Source of the DNA: Halomonas ventosae
GTDB taxonomy: Bacteria; Pseudomonadota; Gammaproteobacteria; Pseudomonadales; Halomonadaceae
DNA length: 64,000 bases
NCBI RefSeq assembly: GCF_004361885.1
Contig: NZ_SNWH01000012.1
Location: 1 to 64,000 of the forward strand
Reading direction: 5' to 3'
The position numbers and the translations under genes are program-made. Every line of letters begins with the position of its first letter. The stretch's first letter is position 1. Shown piece by piece: positions 36,426 to 46,689 of the stretch. The notes under the pieces were generated by a model. It ran no database searches and was not told the DNA's origin. It was given only the letters and a program-made list of their open reading frames with translations.

Positions 36426-36515
36426 TTACTCGGCGGGTGCCAGCGGATCGACCTGAGCCGGCAGCATGATGGGCGCCAGCAGGCCGAAGCACAGAAGGGA
36501 ATAGCGCTTATGAAT
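36426..36515 (-). pseudogene. Signal-peptide-like ORF in the place of skp (ompH)
   Basis: Between bamA and lpxD, where skp normally lies, a 29-codon frame starts at an ATT (36515) with GAGGAG seven bases upstream, and reads HKRYSLLCFGLLAPIMLPAQ... then stops after DPLAPAE. Basic residues followed by a hydrophobic core look like a Sec signal peptide with no mature protein behind it. There is no ATG/GTG/TTG at the start. I read it as a remnant of a deleted skp gene, though a small secreted peptide cannot be excluded. Confidence 0.45.
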
Positions 36516-36541
36516 GGAGAAGCTCCTCGCAAGAGGCGGGA

Positions 36542-38887
36542 TCAGAAGGTCTGGCCCAATGAAAACTGGAAGACCTGGGTTTCGTCGTTGCTCTTGTCGT
36601 TGAGCGGCTGGGCGACGCTGAAGGTCAGCGGTCCTACCGGGGTCAGCCAGGAGAGGCCGACACCTGCGCTGTAGCGCAGATCGCTCAGGTCAACGCCGGA
36701 GTCGCACTGCTGCCGATCAGCATCCTCGTCAAGCACCGGGTAACAGTCGGTCAGGAAGGTGTTGCCGGCATCCAGGAACAGCGAGGTCTGCAGGGAGCGC
36801 TGGTCCTTGATGAAGGGCATGGGGAACAGCACCTCGGCACTGCCTTCCACCAGCACATTGCCCCCGAGGGTGCGGTCATCGCCGCCATTGCGCTCGGTGA
36901 CCGCCGGTCCCAGGGTGTTGCCGGTGTAGCCGCGCACCGAGCCCAGGCCACCGGAGAAGAAGTTCTCGTAGAACGGATAGGGATCGCTACTGAAGGCATC
37001 GGCGTAGCCCAGCTCGCCGCCGAACTTCAGGCCCCAGGTCTGCTCTTCGTTGAAGGGGAGGAGCTGGCGGGCCTGGGCGCGCAGCTTGTAGTACTCGGCG
37101 TCGCTGCCCGGCACCGCCGTCTCCAGCGACAGACGCTGGTAATTGCCGGCAGTCGGCATGATGCCTCGGTTGAGCTTGTTGCGGGTCCAGCTGGCGGTGA
37201 GCTTCAGGCTCTGGGCATCACTGCCCTGGTCATCCACATAGCGCTGGATCTCCGAGGCGGTATCGCGGTAGGTGTCGATCGACAGATCCTCGACCGATGC
37301 GCCGAAGTTGAGGCGGGCCAACTCGTTGATCGGATAGCCGAAGTTGATGCCCCCACCATAGGCATCGGTGGAATAGGTCGAGATATCGGAGTCCTCATAG
37401 TCGGTCTCGCGGTAGAAGAGGTTATAACCACGCGAGATGCCGTCCAGGGTCCAGTAGGGATCGGTGAAGCCGAAGTTGAGGTTGGTGAAGGTATCGCTGC
37501 GCTGAGCGGTGAAGTTGACCCGATTTCCCGTCCCGAGAAAGTTGTTCTGGGAGATTGATGCGCCATAGATCAACCCGGCGCTCTGAGAGAAGCCGAAACT
37601 CACCGAGATCGAGCCGGAGGGTTGCTCCTCCACCGTGTAGGTGACGTCCAGCTGGTCGGGCGCACCGGCCACCGGGCGAGTCTCCACGTCGACCTGCTTG
37701 AAGAAGCCCAGGCGCTCCAGGCGCTGACGCGACTGGCTGATCGATTCGGTGGAGGCCGGCGCCCCCTCCATCTGGACCATCTCGCGCCGCAGCACTTCGT
37801 CCTGGGTGGTGGTATTGCCGACGAACTCGATACGCCGCACGTAGGCACGACGTCCCGGCTCGACGCGGAAAATCAGATCCACGGTATCGCCGGACGCGGC
37901 CACCTCGGGAATGCCATCCACGTTGGCGAAGGCGAAACCTTCGGCGCCCAGCCGCGAGCGCAGCGCCTCGATGGAAGCGGTGACGTCGCTGCGCGAGAAG
38001 ATCTCGCCGGATTCCACTTTCAGCAGCTCACGAGCCTCGTCCTCGGGAATCTGCAGGTCACCGGCGAAGCGGATGTCGTCCAGACGATACTGCTGGCCCT
38101 CGTCGAGGTTGACGGTAACGAAGATCCGCGACTTGTCGGGGCTGATCGAGACCTGGGTGGACTCGATGTTGAAGTTCACGTAACCGCGATCGAGATAAAA
38201 GGAGCGCAGTCGTTCCAGGTCACCGGACAGGGCCTCGCGGGAGTACTCATCGCTGGAGAACCAGCCGAAGAACCAGCCCGGCTTGTCATCGAGCTCGAAC
38301 ACCTCGCGCAGCTGCTCATCGTCGAAATCGTGGTTACCGACAATATTGATCTGGCGGATCTTGGCCACTGCGCCTTCGTCGATGTTGATATTGACCTGAA
38401 CCTGGCCCTCGCCGACCTCCTCCACGGAGGTCTCGATCTGGGCGCTGTAACGGCCCTGGGACTGGTAGACTCCCTCCAGTTCGCGCTGGATCTCCTCGAG
38501 GGTGGAGAGCTGCAGCACCTGCCCCTCATCGAGCCCGGCCTGTTTGAGGCCATTGCGCAGATCCTCGTCGGCAATCTGCTTGTTACCCTCGATGTTGAGG
38601 CGCGCGATAGTCGGGCGCTCGACCACCTGGATGATCAGCACGTCCCCCTCGCGAGCCAGCGTGACGTCTTCGAACAGCCCTGTGGCAAAGAGCTCGCGGG
38701 CCGCCTCGGCCAGCTCACGCTCATCCACCCGGTCGCGGGCGCTGACAGGGAAGGCATTGAACACGGAGGCGGGCGAAACCCGCTGCAGCCCCTCAACCCT
38801 GATGTCGGAAACGTGGAAAGATTGTGCCTGTGCCGCCTGGGCACTCACGAGCAGCAGCGCCGCCAGTCCGATGGTCTTGATTTTCAT
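36542..38887 (-). CDS. bamA: Outer membrane protein assembly factor BamA
   Basis: BamA is the essential Omp85 insertase of the outer membrane. The 781-residue precursor has a signal peptide (MKIKTIGLAALLLVSAQAAQA), five POTRA domains (about residues 25-420) and a 16-stranded barrel with the conserved VRGY motif in loop 6 and a terminal phenylalanine (FSLGQTF). It lies downstream of rseP with its own promoter at 38935-38962. The usual following gene skp is missing. Confidence 0.98.
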   Translation of the reverse strand: MKIKTIGLAALLLVSAQAAQAQSFHVSDIRVEGLQRVSPASVFNAFPVSARDRVDERELAEAARELFATGLFEDVTLAREGDVLIIQVVERPTIARLNIEGNKQIADEDLRNGLKQAGLDEGQVLQLSTLEEIQRELEGVYQSQGRYSAQIETSVEEVGEGQVQVNINIDEGAVAKIRQINIVGNHDFDDEQLREVFELDDKPGWFFGWFSSDEYSREALSGDLERLRSFYLDRGYVNFNIESTQVSISPDKSRIFVTVNLDEGQQYRLDDIRFAGDLQIPEDEARELLKVESGEIFSRSDVTASIEALRSRLGAEGFAFANVDGIPEVAASGDTVDLIFRVEPGRRAYVRRIEFVGNTTTQDEVLRREMVQMEGAPASTESISQSRQRLERLGFFKQVDVETRPVAGAPDQLDVTYTVEEQPSGSISVSFGFSQSAGLIYGASISQNNFLGTGNRVNFTAQRSDTFTNLNFGFTDPYWTLDGISRGYNLFYRETDYEDSDISTYSTDAYGGGINFGYPINELARLNFGASVEDLSIDTYRDTASEIQRYVDDQGSDAQSLKLTASWTRNKLNRGIMPTAGNYQRLSLETAVPGSDAEYYKLRAQARQLLPFNEEQTWGLKFGGELGYADAFSSDPYPFYENFFSGGLGSVRGYTGNTLGPAVTERNGGDDRTLGGNVLVEGSAEVLFPMPFIKDQRSLQTSLFLDAGNTFLTDCYPVLDEDADRQQCDSGVDLSDLRYSAGVGLSWLTPVGPLTFSVAQPLNDKSNDETQVFQFSLGQTF

Positions 38888-38934
38888 GCTGTCGATTCGC
38901 TCGCGTTGATCTGCCGTCCTTACCAGACAGGCAC

Positions 38935-38962
38935 CTTATACATTTGTGCTGGCCACTGACAA
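38935..38962 (-). promoter_or_regulatory. Probable promoter of bamA
   Basis: On the minus strand TTGTCA (38962-38957) and TATAAG (38940-38935) are separated by 16 bases, about 48 bases before the bamA ATG, in the gap after rseP. Confidence 0.6.
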
Positions 38963-38974
38963 GCCGACACCCAT

Positions 38975-40333
38975 TTACCCAAGCCGCATCAGGTCGAAAT
39001 AGAGCGCCATCAGCATCAGGGTGCCGACCAGTGCCAGGCCGATGCGCAGACCCACGGCCTGGGCCCGTTCGGACACCGGGCGACCGCGCACCACCTCGAT
39101 CAGATAGTAGAGCAGATGGCCGCCATCGAGCACCGGGATCGGCAGCAGGTTGAGCACCCCCAGGCTGATCGACAGGTAGGCGAGAAAGCTGATGAAACTC
39201 GCCACTCCCGCCCGCGCCGAGTCGCCGGAAATCTGCGCGATGGTGATGGGGCCGGAGAGGTTCGACGGCGAGATCAGTCCCACCGCCATCTTGCGGATGG
39301 CCCCCAGGGTCAGCACCGTCATCTCGCCGGTCTTGGACAGCGACTCGCCCACGGCGGCCAACGGGTTATAGCGGATCTCGCGACGGTACTTCTCGGGCCA
39401 GCTGACGGCCTCGACACCGGCACCGATATAGCCGATGGACACGCCCTCCTTGAGCTCGTTGCGCGCTGGCGTGACGGTGAGCTCTAGGCGCTTGCCGTCG
39501 CGCCGCACCAGCAGATCGAGGGGCTCACCCGGACTGGCGCGGACCCGGTCGACAAAGGCCATCCAGTCGGCGACCGGTTGGCCATCCACTGCGACGATTT
39601 TGTCACCCTTCTGCAAGCCAGCATTGGCGGCCGCCTCGCCCTCGACCACCTCGCCGATGACCGCCGGGATTTCGGGCCGCCAAGGGGTCAGCCCCAGGCT
39701 CGGTAGCGGACGGGGGGGATCCTGGCCTACCAGCCAATCTTGCACCGGCAGCCGATAGGTTTGCGGCTCAGCGGCGGCCTCGTCCCGGGCCTGCACCTCG
39801 AGCTTACCGCTCTCGCCAATGGCTGCGATCAGCTTGAGGTTGATCTCATCCCAGGAGCGCACCGCCTCGCCGCGCACCGCGGTGATCTCCTGGCCCGCCT
39901 CGAGACCGCCACGGCTGGCCGGGGAATCGGGCGCCACACTGCCGATCACCGGCGCCACGGTGGTGGTGCCGGCCACGAACAGCGCCCAGTAGGCGACGAT
40001 CGCCAGCAGGAAGTTGGCCAGCGGGCCGGCCACAACGACGGCGATACGTTGCCAGACCGACTTGTTGTTGAACGCAAGATGGCGCTCGGCGGGATCGACG
40101 GGGCCCTCGCGCTCGTCGAGCATCTTCACGTAGCCGCCCAGCGGGATCGCGGCCACCACGAACTCGGTGCCGTGATGGTCGCGGCGTGACCACAGCGGCT
40201 TGCCGAAGCCCACCGAGAAGCGCAGCACCTTGACGCCGCAGCGCCGGGCCACCCAGAAGTGGCCGAACTCGTGGAAGGTGATCAACAGGCCGAGCACCAC
40301 GATCACGGCCAGCACGTTCTGGATCAGGGCCAA
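38975..40333 (-). CDS. rseP: Site-2 protease RseP
   Basis: RseP is the intramembrane zinc protease that cleaves RseA to release sigma-E. The 452-residue product has HEFGH at residues 21-25 in the first membrane helix, two tandem periplasmic PDZ domains (about 110-380), and the third zinc ligand in NLLPIPVLDGGHLL near the C-terminus. The start is a TTG at 40333 with AAGGAG seven bases upstream. It sits between ispC and bamA, the usual order. Confidence 0.97.
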   Translation of the reverse strand: MALIQNVLAVIVVLGLLITFHEFGHFWVARRCGVKVLRFSVGFGKPLWSRRDHHGTEFVVAAIPLGGYVKMLDEREGPVDPAERHLAFNNKSVWQRIAVVVAGPLANFLLAIVAYWALFVAGTTTVAPVIGSVAPDSPASRGGLEAGQEITAVRGEAVRSWDEINLKLIAAIGESGKLEVQARDEAAAEPQTYRLPVQDWLVGQDPPRPLPSLGLTPWRPEIPAVIGEVVEGEAAANAGLQKGDKIVAVDGQPVADWMAFVDRVRASPGEPLDLLVRRDGKRLELTVTPARNELKEGVSIGYIGAGVEAVSWPEKYRREIRYNPLAAVGESLSKTGEMTVLTLGAIRKMAVGLISPSNLSGPITIAQISGDSARAGVASFISFLAYLSISLGVLNLLPIPVLDGGHLLYYLIEVVRGRPVSERAQAVGLRIGLALVGTLMLMALYFDLMRLG

Positions 40334-40372
40334 GACAATCTCCTTGCAGTCAAGAGCGTAGAGGTGCGAGCA

Positions 40373-41554
40373 TTATTGCCGCACCAGCCAGGCGTGCGCC
40401 GCCCGCCGGGCGAGGACATCGGCCTCGAGGATGGTCTCGAGATCTTTGGCCGGCACCACTGGGCGCGCATCGCGCACCCGGGCCACCAGCTCGCCAATCT
40501 CGGTGAAACCGAGGCGACCGGCCAGGAAGGCCTCCACCGCCACCTCGTTGGCAGCATTAAGCACCGCCGGCGCCGTGCCACCCGCGGCCATGGCCTCGCG
40601 GGCCAGGCGCAGGCACGGGAAGGCCGCCTCGTCGGCGGGTTCAAAATCGAGCCGGGCGACCTGAAACAGATCCAGCGCCTCCACGCCGGCGTCGATGCGC
40701 TCCGGCCAGGCCAGGCCATAGGCGATGGGGGTTCGCATGTCGGGATTGCCCAGCTGGGCGATCACCGAACCGTCGCTGTAGGCCGCCATGGAGTGGATCA
40801 CGCTCTGGGGGTGGACCACCACCTGAATCTGCTCGGGACGGGCATCGAACAGCCAGCACGCCTCGATCAACTCGAGCCCCTTGTTCATCAGGGTGGCGCT
40901 GTCCACCGAGATCTTGCGCCCCATCGACCAGTTGGGATGGGCACAGGCCTGGTTCGGCGTCACTTCGGCCAATGCCTCACGCGACCAGCCGCGAAAAGGG
41001 CCGCCCGAGGCGGTCAGCAGTAATTGCCTGACGCCGTGGCGCCCCAGGCCGCCACGATGCTCGACGGGTAGACACTGGTAGATGGCATTATGTTCGGAAT
41101 CGATGGGCAGCAGGGTGGCGCCATGGCGCGCCACAGCTTCCATGAACAGCGCCCCCGACGTCACCAGGGTCTCCTTGTTGGCCAGCAGAACCCGCTTGCC
41201 GGCCTTCACCGCGGCCAGCGTCGGCAACAGGCCGGCGGCTCCGACGATGGCCGCCATCACGCAGTCCACCTCGGGCGCCTCGGCCACCTCGACCAACGCC
41301 TGGCTACCGGCGAGCACCTCGGTGGCAAGCCCCGCCTCGGCCAGCTGCCCGCGCAGCCAGGCGGCATCTTCCTCGGCATCGAGCACGGCCACCGCCGGAT
41401 GGTGGCGCCGGCACTGGGCCAGCAGCGCCTCCCGGGAGCGGTGAGCGGTCAGGGCATGGACCCGGTAGCGGTCAGGATGGCGGCCGAGCACATCCAGGGT
41501 GCTGGTGCCGATCGAGCCAGTGGCGCCCAGCACGGTCACGCGGCTTATCGTCAC
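40373..41554 (-). CDS. ispC: 1-deoxy-D-xylulose 5-phosphate reductoisomerase
   Basis: IspC (Dxr) makes 2-C-methylerythritol 4-phosphate, the committed step of the non-mevalonate isoprenoid pathway. The 393-residue product has the NADPH motif [24 protein letters not shown], the active-site loop [12 protein letters not shown] and [19 protein letters not shown]. It starts at a GTG at 41554 that overlaps the cdsA stop. Together with uppS nearby, the cluster supplies undecaprenyl phosphate for envelope synthesis. Confidence 0.97.
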   Translation of the reverse strand: MTISRVTVLGATGSIGTSTLDVLGRHPDRYRVHALTAHRSREALLAQCRRHHPAVAVLDAEEDAAWLRGQLAEAGLATEVLAGSQALVEVAEAPEVDCVMAAIVGAAGLLPTLAAVKAGKRVLLANKETLVTSGALFMEAVARHGATLLPIDSEHNAIYQCLPVEHRGGLGRHGVRQLLLTASGGPFRGWSREALAEVTPNQACAHPNWSMGRKISVDSATLMNKGLELIEACWLFDARPEQIQVVVHPQSVIHSMAAYSDGSVIAQLGNPDMRTPIAYGLAWPERIDAGVEALDLFQVARLDFEPADEAAFPCLRLAREAMAAGGTAPAVLNAANEVAVEAFLAGRLGFTEIGELVARVRDARPVVPAKDLETILEADVLARRAAHAWLVRQ

Positions 41555-42351
41555 AGCCCCCCCCCATGCAGCAGCGCGAACAGCGGCACCGCCGCGGTCA
41601 GGCTGTCGACCCGGTCGAGCATCCCGCCGTGGCCGGGCAGCAGCTGGCTGGAATCCTTGAGGCCACGATGGCGCTTGAGCATGCTCTCCAGCAGGTCACC
41701 CAGCACCGAGGCCAGCGTCACCAGCGCTGTTGCCAGCAGCAGCAACAGGCCGCCGGCGACACCCAGCTCCTGCCAGGCGGCGAAGCCGGTCGCCAGCAGC
41801 GCGGTGACCGCCAGGCCGCCGGCTACGCCCTCCCAGGTCTTGCCGGGGCTAACGCTGGGGGCGAGCTTGTGACGGCCCAGAGTCCGGCCGACGAAGTAAG
41901 CGCCGATGTCGGCGCCCCACACCAGCAGTAGCACGAACAGCAGCCAGATGGTGCCATCCTCGCGCAGCACGCTGAAACCCACCCAGGTCGGTAGCAGCAC
42001 CCAGAGCCCCATGGCCAGGCGCATGCCGGTCGACCGCCACTGCGCGAGGCGCGCAGGGTAACCGGTCACCCAGTAAAGGTTGACCAGCCAGCCCAGCACG
42101 CCCAGCCACAGCGGCCAGGCCGAGAGCACAGCCCCGCTCGCCCAGCACAGCGCCATCAGCACGGCGAGGCCCACCACCGAGAGCAGGCGACGGCTCGGCG
42201 CCCTGAGGCCGGCGAGATTGGTCCACTCCCAGGCAGCGAGCAGTACGATGGCGGCGGTGAACAACCTGAACCCCACATCCGCCAGGCCGAACAACCCGAA
42301 TAAGGCCAGCGGAATTAGCCAGGCCGCGGTGAGGATTCGCTGTCTAAGCAC
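41551..42351 (-). CDS. cdsA: Phosphatidate cytidylyltransferase
   Basis: CdsA makes CDP-diacylglycerol from phosphatidate and CTP, the branch point of phospholipid synthesis. It is a polytopic membrane protein with about eight helices and the C-terminal signature [16 protein letters not shown] prefer the GTG at 42351 ([18 protein letters not shown], 266 residues), which has GAGG six bases upstream and overlaps uppS by eight bases; an ATG at 42372 would overlap by 29. Confidence 0.93.
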   Translation of the reverse strand: MLRQRILTAAWLIPLALFGLFGLADVGFRLFTAAIVLLAAWEWTNLAGLRAPSRRLLSVVGLAVLMALCWASGAVLSAWPLWLGVLGWLVNLYWVTGYPARLAQWRSTGMRLAMGLWVLLPTWVGFSVLREDGTIWLLFVLLLVWGADIGAYFVGRTLGRHKLAPSVSPGKTWEGVAGGLAVTALLATGFAAWQELGVAGGLLLLLATALVTLASVLGDLLESMLKRHRGLKDSSQLLPGHGGMLDRVDSLTAAVPLFALLHGGGL

Positions 42352-43132
42352 CCTGTGCCTCGATCTGCTCATCGGTCATGCCAAAGCGCCGCTGGCGCCC
42401 TTGGAAGTCGGCCAGCGCACGGTCGAAGGCGACGGCGTCGAAGTCGGGCCATAGCACGGGGGTGAAGTGGAGCTCGGCATAAGCCATCTGCCAGAGCAGG
42501 AAATTGGAAATGCGCTGCTCGCCGCTGGTGCGGATACACAGATCCACGGGGGCGTCGCCGGACAGGCTTACCGCCTCGTCGAGGGCCTGCTCGTCGACCG
42601 CCTCGGGGTCGAGTTCTCCGGCGGCAACCCGCTCGGCCAGCCGCCGCGCGGCCATAGCGATATCCCAGCGCCCCCCGTAGTTGGCGGCGATCACCAGGTG
42701 CAGGCCGGTGTTGTCTCGCGTCAGCGCCTCGGCGCTGACGATATACTTCTGGATCGAGGTGGAAAAAGCGCTGCGATCGCCGATCACCGACAGGCGGATG
42801 CCGTGTCGGTGCAGCTTCTTGACCTCGCGTTTGAGCGCCAGAAGAAAGAGCTCCATCAGCGCATTGACCTCGCTGGCCGGCCGCTTCCAGTTTTCGCTGG
42901 AGAAGGCGAACAGCGTGAGGGTTTCGATGCCACGCTCGGCGGCTCGACGGATCACGGCACGCACCGCCTCGACACCGGCATGGTGGCCGCGCACCCCGGA
43001 CAGGCCACGCGACTTCGCCCAGCGATTATTGCCATCCATGATGATGGCCACATGATGCGGCAGGGGCGCCTCGCCAACGAGGGGCCTGTCGTCGAAAGTG
43101 GCCCTGTCAGGGGGGGGCTGCGGTGACGTCAT
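42344..43132 (-). CDS. uppS: Undecaprenyl diphosphate synthase (cis-prenyltransferase)
   Basis: UppS extends farnesyl diphosphate with eight cis isoprene units to make the lipid carrier for cell-wall synthesis. The 262-residue product has the catalytic aspartate in [10 protein letters not shown] (D33), [21 protein letters not shown] and the C-terminal block [27 protein letters not shown]. The ATG at 43132 is the likely start; 43144 and a TTG at 43171 are alternatives. It is followed by cdsA with overlap. Confidence 0.97.
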   Translation of the reverse strand: [262 protein letters not shown]

Positions 43133-43193
43133 GATGTCTCGCATGGCGGATAAGCGTATTGCGCCCGACAAGCCGCGGCGGCGCCTGTCAGCC

Positions 43194-43751
43194 TCAGACC
43201 TGCATCAGGTCGCGTTCCTTGGACTCCAGCGCCTTGTCGATCTCGGCGATGATGCTGTCGGTGAGCTTCTGGATCGCCTCCTCGGCCTGATGTTGCTCGT
43301 CCTCGGTGATCGCCTTCTCCTTGAGCAGCGACTTGAGATCGCCGTTGGCATCGCGACGCACATTGCGCACCGCCACCCGGGCATGCTCGGCCTCCTGGCG
43401 GGCCTGCTTGATGTAGCCCTTGCGCGTCTCCTCGGTGAGCATCGGCATAGGCACGCGGATCACGTTGCCGGCACTGGCCGGGTTGAGGCCGAGATCGGAG
43501 GTCATGATGGCCTTCTCGATCTTGGGCACCATCTGCTGCTCCCAGGGCACCACGCTCAGGGTTCTGGCGTCCTCGACGTTGATCGAGGCCACCTGGTTGA
43601 GTGGCACCTGGCTGCCGTAGTACTCCACGGTCACCGCATCCAGGATGCTGGAGTGCGCGCGACCGGTGCGAATCTTGTTGAAGTTCTGGTGAAGGGCCTC
43701 GAGGCTCTTCTGCATGCGGCTCTGCGCATCTTTCTTGATGTCGTCGATCAC
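43194..43751 (-). CDS. frr: Ribosome recycling factor
   Basis: Frr splits post-termination ribosomes together with EF-G. I chose the GTG at 43751 because AGAGGG lies seven bases upstream and the product then starts MIDDIKKDAQSRM with the standard length of 185 residues; a TTG at 43769 is possible. The block KIRTGRAHSSILDAVTVEYYG is diagnostic. It lies four bases after pyrH. Confidence 0.98.
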   Translation of the reverse strand: MIDDIKKDAQSRMQKSLEALHQNFNKIRTGRAHSSILDAVTVEYYGSQVPLNQVASINVEDARTLSVVPWEQQMVPKIEKAIMTSDLGLNPASAGNVIRVPMPMLTEETRKGYIKQARQEAEHARVAVRNVRRDANGDLKSLLKEKAITEDEQHQAEEAIQKLTDSIIAEIDKALESKERDLMQV

Positions 43752-43755
43752 TGTC

Positions 43756-44523
43756 TTACCCTCTGTCAATCAGCGTGCCTTCCTTGCCACCCACCACCAG
43801 GTTCAGCAGGGCACCCGGTTTGTTCATGTTGAAGACCCGCACCGGCATGTCATGGTCCCGCACCAGGCAGATGGCGGTCAAATCCATCACCCCGAGCTTC
43901 TGATCGAGCGCATCATCGTAGGACAGCTGTTCGTACTTGACCGCGTCGGGGTGCCTGATCGGGTCCTTGTCGTAGACCCCATCGACCTTGGTGGCCTTGA
44001 CCACCACGTCGGCATCGATCTCGATGCCGCGCAGGCAGGCCGCGGAGTCGGTAGTGAAGAAGGGATTGCCGGTGCCGGCCGAGAACAGTACCACGTCGCC
44101 GGACGTCAGGTAGCGGATGGCGGTTCGGCGGTCGTAATGCTCCACCACGCCACTCATCGGAATCGCCGACATCACTCGCGAGCGGATATTGGAGCGCTCC
44201 AGCGCATCGCGCATCGCCAGGGCATTCATCACCGTGGCCAGCATGCCCATGTGATCGCCGGTGACCCGGTCCATGCCGGCCTCGTGCAGGGCCGCCCCGC
44301 GGAACAGATTGCCGCCGCCGACGACGATGCCGACCTGGACGCCGATCCCTACCAGCTGGCCGATCTCCAGCGCCAGGCGATCCAGCACCTTGGGATCGAT
44401 GCCGAATTCGGCATCGCCGGTCAGCGCCTCGCCGGAGAGCTTGAGCAGGATGCGCTTGTACTTGGACACCTGAGCGCGGGTCTTCTCGGGCTTGCTGGGG
44501 GCAGGGTGATCGGCACTGGTCAT
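43756..44523 (-). CDS. pyrH: Uridylate kinase
   Basis: PyrH phosphorylates UMP to UDP; the bacterial enzyme is a hexamer regulated by GTP and UTP. The 255-residue product has the amino acid kinase fold with [42 protein letters not shown] and [13 protein letters not shown]. The ATG at 44523 has GGGAGAC upstream and leaves an N-terminal extension of about 20 residues before the kinase core. It stands between tsf and frr. Confidence 0.98.
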   Translation of the reverse strand: MTSADHPAPSKPEKTRAQVSKYKRILLKLSGEALTGDAEFGIDPKVLDRLALEIGQLVGIGVQVGIVVGGGNLFRGAALHEAGMDRVTGDHMGMLATVMNALAMRDALERSNIRSRVMSAIPMSGVVEHYDRRTAIRYLTSGDVVLFSAGTGNPFFTTDSAACLRGIEIDADVVVKATKVDGVYDKDPIRHPDAVKYEQLSYDDALDQKLGVMDLTAICLVRDHDMPVRVFNMNKPGALLNLVVGGKEGTLIDRG

Positions 44524-44638
44524 GGGGTGTCTCCCGGATTCTCGACGCTTGGGATCTGGTGGATGGCCGGATTCACCGGCCGGATACACGATGGCGTGCG
44601 CTCGCGCGCACGCCATCTTCATACTTGAACCTGAGACC

Positions 44639-45508
44639 TCAGCTGCGCTTGGCCTGTTCCATCACTTCCTTGGCGAAGTCGACCTCTTCCTTCTCAATGC
44701 CCTCGCCCACCTCGAAACGGGTGAAGCCGACCACCTCGCCGCCGGCCGCCTTGACGAACTCGCCCACGGTCTGGTCCGGGTTCTTGACGAAGGGCTGCTC
44801 GGTCAGGCTGTTCTCGGCCAGGTACTTCTTCAGCCGGCCCTGAACCATCTTCTCGGCGATCTGCTCAGGCTTGCCGGCCATATCGGGCTGCGCCAGGATG
44901 ATCGACTTCTCGGCATCGAGCTGTGCCTGGGGCATGTCCTGGGGACGCGCCACGGCCGGGTTGATGGCCGCGACGTGCATGGCAACGTCCTTGGCCACCT
45001 CGGGGTTGCCGCCCTTAAGCACGGTCAGCACGCCGATGCGGCCGCCATGCACATATTCGCCGACCAGCTGACCTTCGCCGGCTTCGACGACCACGCAGCG
45101 ACGCACGCCGATGTTCTCGCCGATCTTCTGCACCAGCTGCTCGCGGGCAGTTTCCAGTGGCCCTTCCATCACTGCGGCCACGTCTTCGCTCCTGGCGGAG
45201 AAGAAGGCATCGGTGATCTTCTCGGCGAAGGCCTTGAAGTTGTCGTCACGGGCGACGAAGTCGGTCTCGGAGTTGATCTCGACCATCACACCGTAGCTGG
45301 CATCATCCGCCACACGGGTCACCACGACGCCCTCGGCGGCGGTGCGGCCAGCCTTCTTGGCGGCCTTGAGGCCGGAGTTCTTGCGCAGGTTCTCGATGGC
45401 CTGCTCGATGTCACCATCGGTCTCGGTGAGTGCCTTCTTGCACTCCATCATGCCGAGCCCGGTGCGCTCGCGCAGTTCCTTGACCTGGGAGGCGCTGATA
45501 GCTGCCAT
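44639..45508 (-). CDS. tsf: Elongation factor Ts
   Basis: EF-Ts exchanges GDP for GTP on EF-Tu. The 289-residue product starts [27 protein letters not shown] (UBA-like N-domain), has the TDFVA motif that contacts EF-Tu in [14 protein letters not shown], and ends in [20 protein letters not shown]. It lies 136 bases after rpsB; the gap holds an intrinsic terminator-like hairpin, expected to lower tsf expression relative to rpsB. Confidence 0.98.
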   Translation of the reverse strand: MAAISASQVKELRERTGLGMMECKKALTETDGDIEQAIENLRKNSGLKAAKKAGRTAAEGVVVTRVADDASYGVMVEINSETDFVARDDNFKAFAEKITDAFFSARSEDVAAVMEGPLETAREQLVQKIGENIGVRRCVVVEAGEGQLVGEYVHGGRIGVLTVLKGGNPEVAKDVAMHVAAINPAVARPQDMPQAQLDAEKSIILAQPDMAGKPEQIAEKMVQGRLKKYLAENSLTEQPFVKNPDQTVGEFVKAAGGEVVGFTRFEVGEGIEKEEVDFAKEVMEQAKRS

Positions 45509-45551
45509 GGTAGTGTCCTCTGAATGGTTCGACCTGGATATGGATAGCAAA

Positions 45552-45582
45552 GCAGAGAAACAAGGGGGCCTGAGCCCCCTTG
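45552..45582 (-). terminator. Intercistronic terminator-like hairpin between rpsB and tsf
   Basis: On the minus strand a perfect 9-bp stem (CAAGGGGGC with GCCCCCTTG, 4-base loop) is followed by TTTCTCTG. It lies in the rpsB-tsf gap and probably works as a partial terminator, as has been described at this place in E. coli. Confidence 0.75.
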
Positions 45583-45644
45583 CGCCTGTCCGGCGGGCCG
45601 CCAACGACGTGACGACACGGCGACCGGCCCAGGCGGGCCGATGC

Positions 45645-46391
45645 TCACTCGGCGGCGGCGTCGCTCTGGCTCTCTTCGACGTCGGTGACCTCGACGAATT
45701 CATCGGGACGGCCTTCCTTCGCACGGGCGCAGGCGTCGGCGATGGCCTTGACATAGATCTGGATGGCCCGAATGGAGTCATCGTTGCCCGGGATCACGTA
45801 GTCGACGCCATCGGGATCGGAGTTGGTATCCACCACGCCGATGACCGGAATGCCCAGCTTGTTCGCCTCGTTGATGGCGATGCGCTCGTGGTCGACGTCG
45901 ATCACGAACAGGGCATCGGGCAGGCCGCCCATTTCCTTGATACCGCCCACCGACCGCTCGAGCTTGTCCTGCTCGCGGGTCGCCATCAGCACTTCCTTCT
46001 TGGTCAGCTTCTCGAAGGTGCCGTCCTCGTGCATGGTCTCGAGGTCGCGCAGGCGCTTGATGGAGACGCGAATGGTCTTGTAGTTGGTCAGCATGCCGCC
46101 TAGCCAGCGATGGTTGACGAATGGCTGGCCGACGCGCTGAGCTTCTTCCTTGATGATCTTGCTCGCACTGCGCTTGGTGCCGACGAACAGGATCTTGTTG
46201 TTGGCCGCGGCCATCTTCTCGACCACATCGATGGCCTCGTTGAGGGCCGGCAGGGTGTGCTCGAGGTTGATGATATGGATCTTGTTGCGTGCGCCGAAGA
46301 TGTACTTGCTCATCTTCGGGTTCCAGTACTTGGTCTGGTGACCGAAGTGAGCGCCTGCCTTCAGCAGGTCACGCATATTGACGTGTGCCAT
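45645..46391 (-). CDS. rpsB: 30S ribosomal protein S2
   Basis: S2 is a late-assembling protein of the small subunit needed for S1 binding. The 248-residue product starts [27 protein letters not shown] and contains [17 protein letters not shown] and [26 protein letters not shown]. The ATG at 46391 has CAGGAG upstream. It heads the rpsB-tsf-pyrH-frr string and is transcribed divergently from map, as in most gammaproteobacteria. Confidence 0.98.
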   Translation of the reverse strand: MAHVNMRDLLKAGAHFGHQTKYWNPKMSKYIFGARNKIHIINLEHTLPALNEAIDVVEKMAAANNKILFVGTKRSASKIIKEEAQRVGQPFVNHRWLGGMLTNYKTIRVSIKRLRDLETMHEDGTFEKLTKKEVLMATREQDKLERSVGGIKEMGGLPDALFVIDVDHERIAINEANKLGIPVIGVVDTNSDPDGVDYVIPGNDDSIRAIQIYVKAIADACARAKEGRPDEFVEVTDVEESQSDAAAE

Positions 46392-46689
46392 GGATGACTC
46401 CTGGAAAAATCGGGTTAGGCCTCCACGCACCCCATGGATCCGACCGCCGCGGCTCGTCGCCAGAGACGCGACAGCACCCGGGACCATGTGACGGTGCATG
46501 TGTGATTTCAAGGCATTGCATGGATCATTGAGCGCGTATCCGGGTCTCGCCGAAGCACCGACGGGTCGGCAGGGCTCCGCGATTGCAGGAAAGCGCGCAG
46601 CTTTATACCATGGATGACCGCCGAGATGAAGTCGCCCGCTGCTCGAGCTCGCCGTAATCTGGGCGACACCACCCCTGATCCGAGATTCC
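46392..46689. promoter_or_regulatory. Divergent rpsB/map region with long rpsB leader
   Basis: On the minus strand TATAAA (46605-46600) with TTCATC 17 bases upstream is a likely rpsB promoter, leaving a leader of about 200 bases. A long structured leader here is expected, since S2 represses rpsB-tsf by binding its own leader in gammaproteobacteria (the t44/S2 leader region). I did not fold it. TAATCT near 46652 may be a -10 box for map. Confidence 0.5.
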
